From: Aricia agestis
Taxonomy: Eukaryota; Arthropoda; Insecta; Lepidoptera; Lycaenidae
NCBI RefSeq assembly: GCF_905147365.1
Contig: NC_056407.1
Location: 15,793,980 to 15,857,979 of the forward strand
Reading direction: 5' to 3'
DNA length: 64,000 nt
In this document: positions 13,601-22,600 of the stretch, one piece after another
Layout: every line of letters begins with the position of its first letter
Position numbering within the stretch: position 1 is the stretch's first letter
The notes under the pieces: generated by a model
Database searches by the model: none
What the model was told of the DNA's origin: nothing
The model's input: only the letters and a program-made list of their open reading frames with translations
Program-made: the position numbers and the translations under genes

Positions 13601-16600
13601 TGGTGCTGCAGCATCACCTGGTAATCAATAGGATACCCAACTCCTCACCAACTTAGAGCAATGGTTTCGTGTGTGGGCTCATTTTAATTGCGACCACTAG
13701 TAAGACGTAGCTAACCAATAAATTTTTGCATGCTGCTGCTGCAGAATCCAGGTGTTACTATAGGAGCCAGCTCCATATGAACCCAAAGTGGAGGTTTCAT
13801 GTTTGGACTCATATTGACGGCCTCATCCAAAAGGACATTCCTAGGGCATTCATTGGGATGTATGTATGTATGGAATGTAGATGTTTGATTTCCCACAGCA
13901 TTATAGTTTAAGGGTCAGTTTTCAGCGAACCAAATCGAGATAATCAGTAACATGGCGATACAAAATACACTGTTGGCGGTCCCCCGACACACCGTGACAA
14001 CAATTAAAGTCAGTAAAATATACTATTTCATTACTTTTTAAAGTTGTTTGGCGGGGTTTTTTAAATTTCTTAATTAAAAGCTTTTATTTAACTTGCTCTG
14101 TATGTAAGTATGTATGTTACGGTGGAATTTTGGAACTCAATTTTAAGGTATATTTAACCAATTGAGCTGAAATTTTGCATACGCGTTAAGTTTGGATGAC
14201 CATGCACGATATGATATGTGACATCACGCTAAATCCAATATGGCCGACCATCCAAGATGGCGAAATAATTATTTTCTATGCATTCCTACAATATGGATAT
14301 TAAACGAAAGGGCTTTTTGAGAGTAACTCAAAAACGAATGTAATTTCAGTCTACATCCAACATGGCGGTTCATCCAAGATAGGGGAATAGTTATTTTTAA
14401 TGCACTTCTGCAATATGGGTATCAAATGAAAGGGCTAATTGAGAGTAAATTGAAAAATAATATTAAAGTCGTGTCGTGCGTGTCATGTCGTGTCTTGTCG
14501 TGACGTGACGTGAAGTGTCGTGTCGTGACGTGACGTGTCGTGTCGTGACGTGACGTTACGTGTCGTGTCGTGACTTTACATGACGTCACGTGACGTGACG
14601 TGAAATGTCGTGACTGATAGCCGGGTATCATAAAATGCCCGGTTGAATCCAGTCACTTTTTTAAAATGAAATTTAACTTTTTAGTCATGCAGAAATCTAG
14701 CCAGAGATAACTAAAAAACAAAAAATAAATTATAAACAAAAAGGTTTTTGAAAAAAAGCTTTTATTTAAATAGTCTAAAAAGAAGAAAATAAGATTCTCC
14801 TTAAAAGTTTTAACTATTAAGTTATAATCCTCAATATATTATACAATTTGCATGATAATAAAAGCTTGTCGCGAGACTTAACAATAAATTTATTAAAATT
14901 TGGCCTATTTTTCCTCTATAACTGTACGAAACCCTCAGTGCGCGAGTCTGACACGCACTTGGCCACTTTTTAAAATTAATTAAATAAGCAATGTGAGAAT
15001 AAAAGAAACAACCATTAAAATATCAATTTTAGTAACTAAATAACTCACAAAATACAGAGGTTCGGTTTCAGGTTAATCTTGTTGTACATAGTCAATCGAT
15101 GATGATTGTGCTAATGCTAGATATCCGTTGGTTTGAAGGTGCAAAAAAACTCTCTTCGAGTGATTAATGTTTCATTTCGTTGCCCTTTCTCTGAAGTTCC
15201 TGTTAAAAAAAATTATATAAAAAAAAAACTTGCAAGTATTTGCAGCTAATTTATCTTATATTCGATAGCCCACATGTTTCTCCAAATATAGAAAGTAAAA
15301 TTATTCTTTAGCGTTCTTTACCAAAGACTATGGAGGACTGTGTGGCAAAAAGTATCCATTTTTTAGCGATTCAATTGTAACTAAGGATTGTGAATTATTA
15401 AATTATTTTTTTGTGTTACTTAAAACTATAATCAAAAGTACTTACCACAAGCTTGATTATCCATATTGAAATCTATACTAATATTATAAGTGCGAAAGTA
15501 TCTCTGTCTGTCTGTCTGTCTGTCTCGCTTTCACGCCAAAACTACTGAACCGATTGCAATGAAATTTTGTACACAGTTATTCTAGAGTCTGAGAAAGGAC
15601 ATAGGCTACATTTTGATGTGGGAAAATATCTTATTTCCATGAAAATATCGATGAAAATTAATTCGCATTGCGCGTGGCCAGCGCTCATCCCGGGGGTCCT
15701 GGGTTCGAGCTCGCAGGCGGAACAAAAAGTTTTCAATGTTCCTGGGTCTTGGATGTGTATTAAAATAATATTTCAAAAATATTAAATATATTTTATGTAT
15801 ATTATTATAAAAAATCCAGAAATATATCGATGCAATGAACATTTTAGTTCTAATACGATTCAACAGATGGCGTTTTATTTTTTACTTCATTGTAACATAG
15901 AACTAATCATACTTATTAGTTATTATGTTTTTGTTTATAGTTTTTAATACGTTAGAATATTATGTTTAATAATATTATCACTTGGTATAATAATAATCAA
16001 TCTATCTTATCTTATAGAACTCCTACTGCATTTCTAAGGAGTTCGAGTGTACCGTGTTGGCCTATATTCCATCCAGAAAATATATCAATGCAATCAACAT
16101 TTTAATTCTAATATATGAAAACAGATGGCGTTTTATTTTTTACTTCATTATTGTAACAGAACTAATCTTAACTTACTTTATTATATATTATTGTTTTTAT
16201 TCATAACTAACTGTTGCCCGCGACTTCGTCCGCGTGGACTTTAGTTTATAGCGCGCGGTGTCAACAAAATTTGTGTCAAATTCAAAAACTTTTTACAACC
16301 CTAGTAAGTGGTACCCCTCTTAGGGCCGCGCTACAACGGAATGGCAGCGCTGAAAGTGCTCGCCTAGCCGCTGCCATTCCGGTGTAGCGCGGCCCTTAAT
16401 TAATCAAAATACCCAAAAACAGCTGTGCTGTGTGCACATAATCTATACTAATATTATAAATGCGAAAATATCTCTGTCTGTCTGTCTGTCTGTCAGTCTC
16501 GCTTTCACGCCAAACGCCAAAACTACCGAACCGATTGTAATGAAATTTTGTATACAGATAGTCTAAAGCCTGAAAAAGGACATATGCTACTTTTTTACTG

Positions 16601-19600
16601 GAAAAAAGGGTTGTAAGGGTCGTAAATTTGTTCAAAAAATTCATAATAGATGGCGCCGTGCGTCTTCTACATCGCGCTGACGCTTGCTCAAAAGTCTTTC
16701 TATAAGAGGTGGTATCATCTTACATTTAAGTCTCAATTTTTTTTTATTGTTATATCTATTCTACGGTATTAAATAACTCAGTACTTTATCTGTGCAGGCA
16801 GTGACGTAACCTTAAGACCAAATTTCACCAACGACTGTTAAAGTTAATGTTCGAATTAGTATCACGTTAGCTGTTTCGTTTTTCATATGAATGAAAGAGA
16901 AGACAGGACATTTTAACAGGCTGTTAACACTAACAGACGTTGGTGAAATTATGGCTAAACCTATCAATGATAAATAGTTTATGGGTAAAGTTGTGTAATT
17001 GGGGGGGTTATAAGCTTTAAAATTTGGCATAAAATATAAAGTTTAATATAAAAAAATGAAGTACTTATTGTGTGCACACTGCACAGCTGTATTGATTTAA
17101 GGGGTACCAGGGTTTTTTTATAAAAGCTTTTGACACCAATTTTGTTGACATTACGCGCTATAAACTGAAGTCCACGCGGACAAAGTCGCGGGCAACAGCT
17201 AGTTATAAAATAATTCGGTTCCGACCACAAAATATTTCACTTCTAAAAGCACAGAAAACACAACCGCTCAGAATAGTCGTAAGAAACAACTAACATAACA
17301 AGTTTCTACCTCCTATTGTATTATTTGCCCGGCGTGTGGTGACCGTTTTTTTTGTCTATTGTGTAGTCAAAAGGTAAATGAAGTGTTTGGCAAAGAAAAA
17401 CAGCTTAATTTACATGTACCTAAAATTCTTTTTGTCAAGCTAGATACCTCAAAAGGCCCTGTGTGCGGCGTCATCTGACCACCTCCGTGGCTCAATGGTT
17501 AGAGTGTGTGGCAACCACGGCAACTCATAAGCCGGGGGTCGCGGGTTCGAATCCCGCCGACGGAACAAAAAGTTTTTCAATGTTCCTGGGTCATGGATGT
17601 GTATTAAATATGTGTATGATATAATAAAAATCTTAAATATATGTATAGTATAAAAGTATTAAATATATGTATTTCCGTTGTCTGGTACCTGTAACACAAG
17701 TCCTTCAGGTACTTAGCACGGGACCAGACTGACGTGGTGTGAAGCGTCCATAGATATTATTATATTATTATTATTATTAAGGATGGGTTGCACCAGAGGC
17801 GTGGTTAAACTTAAAGTTATGATCAAATTATGGTTATAGTTAAGGCTAATTTAACTTTAACCTTACCTTTGACCACAGAATTTGACAGAAGACGTTGCTG
17901 GCACTTGCTGGTCCGACAAGGCTTTATAAAAACGTGGGCGGGGGCGCTTCCTGGTAAAGGAGAACTGTCAAAAATGGCGTTTTTGTATGATGACAGCGTT
18001 AGTTCCTTTTTTCGCCACGTGCTTTAAAGCCTTGTCGAGCTCTATGGTTATGGTTAAGTATGGCGTCTTGATGGCGTCCATTTTTAACTTTAACCAAAGA
18101 TTTGACATTTTGCATTGTAGTTAAAGTTACAGTTATAGTTAAAGTACTTACTTTAACTATAACTGTAACTTTAACTACAATGCAAAATGGTGCAACCCAC
18201 CCTAAATGTCCAAACATTTTTTTTACAAATGTTTTATAAGAGTATTCGCGACGACAAATTGATAATACATAATAATATGTTGAGTGTTGACTAACGTGTG
18301 GTGTCATGACTCATGGTGTGTTGTGTGTTGTAGAGGAGTGCGCGAGCGTGAGCGCGGGCGGCGCGCGGGTGTGGGACGGGCTGCCGCGCACCGCCGTCGC
18401 CGCGCCGCACGCCAGACCGCACCCGCTATACGTGAGTACCTCCCGCTTCTATAACGGCTGTTCCCAATATACAATCTATCTCTGGTTTGACATGCAACCG
18501 ATCGCAGCTAACATTGAATTGACATAAAATATATTACGTCTCTAATTAGGTTTTGCCCTACTAGAGATAGAAATAGCTCACATTAGACATGTGAGCTATT
18601 CCTATCTCTAGTAGGGTAAAACCAGAGATAGATCTAATATTGGGAACGGCCGTAATACTACTGCCACTTGTTCGTCGACCATTTGGTACAAATTATTAGC
18701 TGTTTGAAATTTGATTTATACATGTAACAAAACTAAGTGATAATACTTTAGGGTTTGTATGTTTTCCTTATATAGAGTTCGCTGTGAAAGTGGCAGCGCT
18801 GAAAGACCAAATTGCTTTTACAGTTTTGTATGGGCAAGCGCCCCAGCGTCATAAGTTTCCCCATACAAAAGTAAAATAAAATGTTGGTCTTTCAGCAGGA
18901 GTGTCTGTGTTCCTGCTGAAAGACCAAAATTTTTTTCACCTAAAATATTATTACTCAGTTTTGTTACACTTGTAGATCACGGGAAAAATAATTGTTATAT
19001 ACGTTTACTTACTCGTTTTTATTTTATTTATTTATTTAGGTGGCAAACAGTCATTAACAAATATTTATAAATGTTTTATCTACAACTAGATATATAGTAC
19101 CTTAACTTAAATAGAAAAAAATACATTAAAAAATACAACTACATTAATCTTGTTTTTCTTAAGTATTACCATAGACATAACGTAACCGTAAACCTCGATC
19201 GCGTGTTGCAACTTGCAGCTGGAGTATGGGGTGGAGCCGGAGTCGCTGCGCGTGGGGGCGGAGCCGCCGCCGCACGCCGCCAGCGACCACACGCCTACAC
19301 AACAGATGGACGCCATTCGGTCAGTCCATACACTTACTTCCATTTTAGACCCAGTTTAACCTCTATCTTAAAAATCCTCTTTTATGTAAAAAGTATAGCA
19401 ATTAATGGTAAAGTAGTTTTATTTGTAATAATTATTTTATTATGTTCAGGTTTATCGAGAGTCTTCTCGTCGTTAAACAAGGGGAAAACATTTTACTTTA
19501 TCATAACCAGAAACCATATTTAGGGCCTGTTCACCACATCCTGATAAGTGGCGGATAGGATATCTACAAAGATAGTGTATGCCGTATGGATCATCTGACA

Positions 19601-22600
19601 AATAAGTTGTGGATAGCCTATCCGGCACTTATCTGGAAGTGGAGAAACAGGACCTAAATATACTATGTTTGTTACAATGGGAAAGCTATGCTTCGGCACG
19701 AATGGGCCGGCTCGACAGGATAAATACCACGTTCTCACAGAAAACCGGCGTGAAACAGCGCTTGCGCTGTGTTTCGCCGAGTGAGTGAGTTTACCGGAGG
19801 CCCAATCCCCTACCCTATTCCCTTTCCTACCCTCCCCTATTCCCTTCCCTACCCGCCCCTATTCCCTCTTAAAAGGCCGGCAACGCACATGCAGCTCTTC
19901 TGATTCTGCGAGTGTCCATGGGCGACGGAAGTTGCTTTCCATCAGGTGACCCGTATGCTCGTTTGCCCCCTTATTTCATAAAAAAAAAAAAAAACGATTT
20001 CTACAATTCCACAAAAACTACAATGTGTAACGACGTGTTGTGTCATGTGTGTACCAGGTACATGTACCTGGGCGGCGGGCGGTGCGCGGCGCGGTGGCGG
20101 CGGTGCGGGCGGTGCGGCGCGCGCGCCCTCCCTGCGCCTCGCCCCGCCAGACACCCCCTGCAGCGCGCCCACGACGCCCGCTTCCTGCCCGCCTGCAGGT
20201 ACCGCTACATATAATATACACTTCCAGCTCGTTCGGACTAATATAAAGAGACTAGATGTCCCGCGCCGCGCGGCTTCGCCCGCGTAAATTAGGAATTTTA
20301 CAGAAACCGTACATTTTCCCATAAAAAATTTTTCCCGCGTTTTCCCACATTTTCCTGAGTTTCTTCGGTCGTATTAGTCTTAGCGTGATAATATAATATA
20401 GCCTATAGTCTTACTCGATAAATGATCTATCTAACACTGAGATAAGTTTTTAAATCGGACCTGTAGTTCCTGAGATTGACGCGTTCAAGCAAACATACTC
20501 TTCAGGTTTATAATATTAGGTAGGTATAGATTTTTTTTAATTATCGCTTGACAAACTCGAGTCTCGATCTAAAATACTATGAAATGGTATAATATGGTAG
20601 TGATGATGATGATGATGAAGATGAATGTAATTTGCATAGTAGCATATGCTTTCTGTTCTTAAAATAACGCCGAAACTCCCAAACTAGTATCTATAAAGAA
20701 TCAGGAGTTCTCTCAGCACCTTCCGAACCACGGTATACCAGGTATATCTCGGTGCAAAATCTTACTTGTTGGTAGCATATGCTTAGAATACTTCTCACGA
20801 AACCGAAGTCACCACATGTTTTCCTATAAGTTTTGAGGAGTTCCCTCGATTACTTATGGATCCTTCATCAGATCACCACTTTTGTGAATATAATACCAAA
20901 TTGGGATGATGCCCTATATACCAAAAGAAAAATTTTGAAAATCGGTTAACAAACGGCGGAGTAAACGTTGAATATAAAAAAACGAACATAACACCTCCCC
21001 CATTTTGAAAGTCGGTTAAAATTGTAGCCTATGTGTTATTCTGATGTATAAGCTATATTATTGTAAAGTTTCATTAAAATGCGTTCAGTAGTTTTTGCGT
21101 GAAAGAGTAACAAACATCCATACATCCACACATCCACACATCCATACATCCATACATACTTTCGCCTTTATAATATTAGTAGGATTAGTAGGATAAGCTT
21201 TTTGGTCGCTACGAATAGCCATTTAGGCTAGACCAATTTTGTCATTTGGTACAAACGGATTTTTTTTACTACGGGAAAGCGTATGGTTCCCGCGGCTTAT
21301 CTGCCAAAAAAGTTTCAGTAACAATGCACTCCCCTTGAGGATACATCTATGTATGTTATGTAATTAAAAAGTAAGTTTTTGTGATGCTAAAAACAGGGGC
21401 GGATCTACTATATGGCTTTTTGGGCTGCAGCCCAGGGCCCCGGGAATACAGAGGGCCCCCAACCGAACTGAAACCAATAGACGATATTGTCAATAATAAA
21501 AATTATATAGAAGAAATATAGGAAAATGTGGAAAAAACGGGGAGAAATTATTTTACACGGCTTATTTGAACGCGCTAATCTCAGGAACTACTTGTCCGAT
21601 TTGAAAAATCCTTTCAGTGTTGGATAGACCATTTATCTAGGAAGGCTATGAGCTATATTTTATTACGCTAAGACTAAAAGGAGCTAAGAAATAGAGGAAA
21701 TTATGGAAAAACGGGGGAAATTATTTGAAAGGGCTTATCTCACGAACTACTGGAGCAGCAATTTTTCTGTTATTTGGCACAGAGAGGAAGTAGAGTCGAG
21801 TCGTAATGTTGTAAAATTAGCGTTTAGACTGAGACCTGGACACATTCCATTAAGAAAGTTCGCATTTTTTATAAATAAGGCTGACTCACCGAATTGTGAA
21901 ACTTGTGGTCAAGTCGAAGACGTTCAACACTTGTTGATGGAATGTGTCAAGTATTTTTGTAGTAGTGTACATTATATATTTTTTTTAGAATTATCATCAC
22001 TTTAGAAGTTAGAGGTGGACACACATTTTACCACTTTGGGAGAGTCTCTCTCGCATACTATTCAGATTAGAAAAAAATAATGTAAGAAACCTCAATATGA
22101 TTTTTAAAGACCTATCCATAGATACCCCACACGCATAGGTTAGATGAAAAAAAATATTTTTGTTTCAGTTGTACCTATGGGGACCCCTAAAATTTTTAAT
22201 AATTTTTCCATTTTTGTATCAAAATCTTAATGCGGTTCACAGACTACATCTACATAAGTACCAAGTTTCAATAGTACAGCTCTAATAGTTTCGGATAAAA
22301 GTGGCTGTGACATACGGACGGACAGACAGGCAGGCATGACGAATCTATAAGGATTCCGTTTTTGCCATTTGGCTACGGAACCCTAAAAATAGCCTATTGT
22401 CAATAAATAATATATTTGTCAATAAATGGACTATCTAACACTGAAAGAATTTTTCAAATCGGACCAGTAGCTCCTGAGATTAGCGCGTTCAAATAAACCA
22501 TTTCAAATAATTTGTCCCGTTTTTTTCCACACTTTCCTCTATTTCTTCGCTCCTATTAGTCTTAGCGCGATAAAATATAGCCTATAACCTTCCTAGATAA

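Noticed and set aside
17482..17570. True tRNA gene at the SINE head
   Set aside because: A and B boxes are present but the body continues into SINE sequence with an (ATT)n tail, and the anticodon arm is not convincing.
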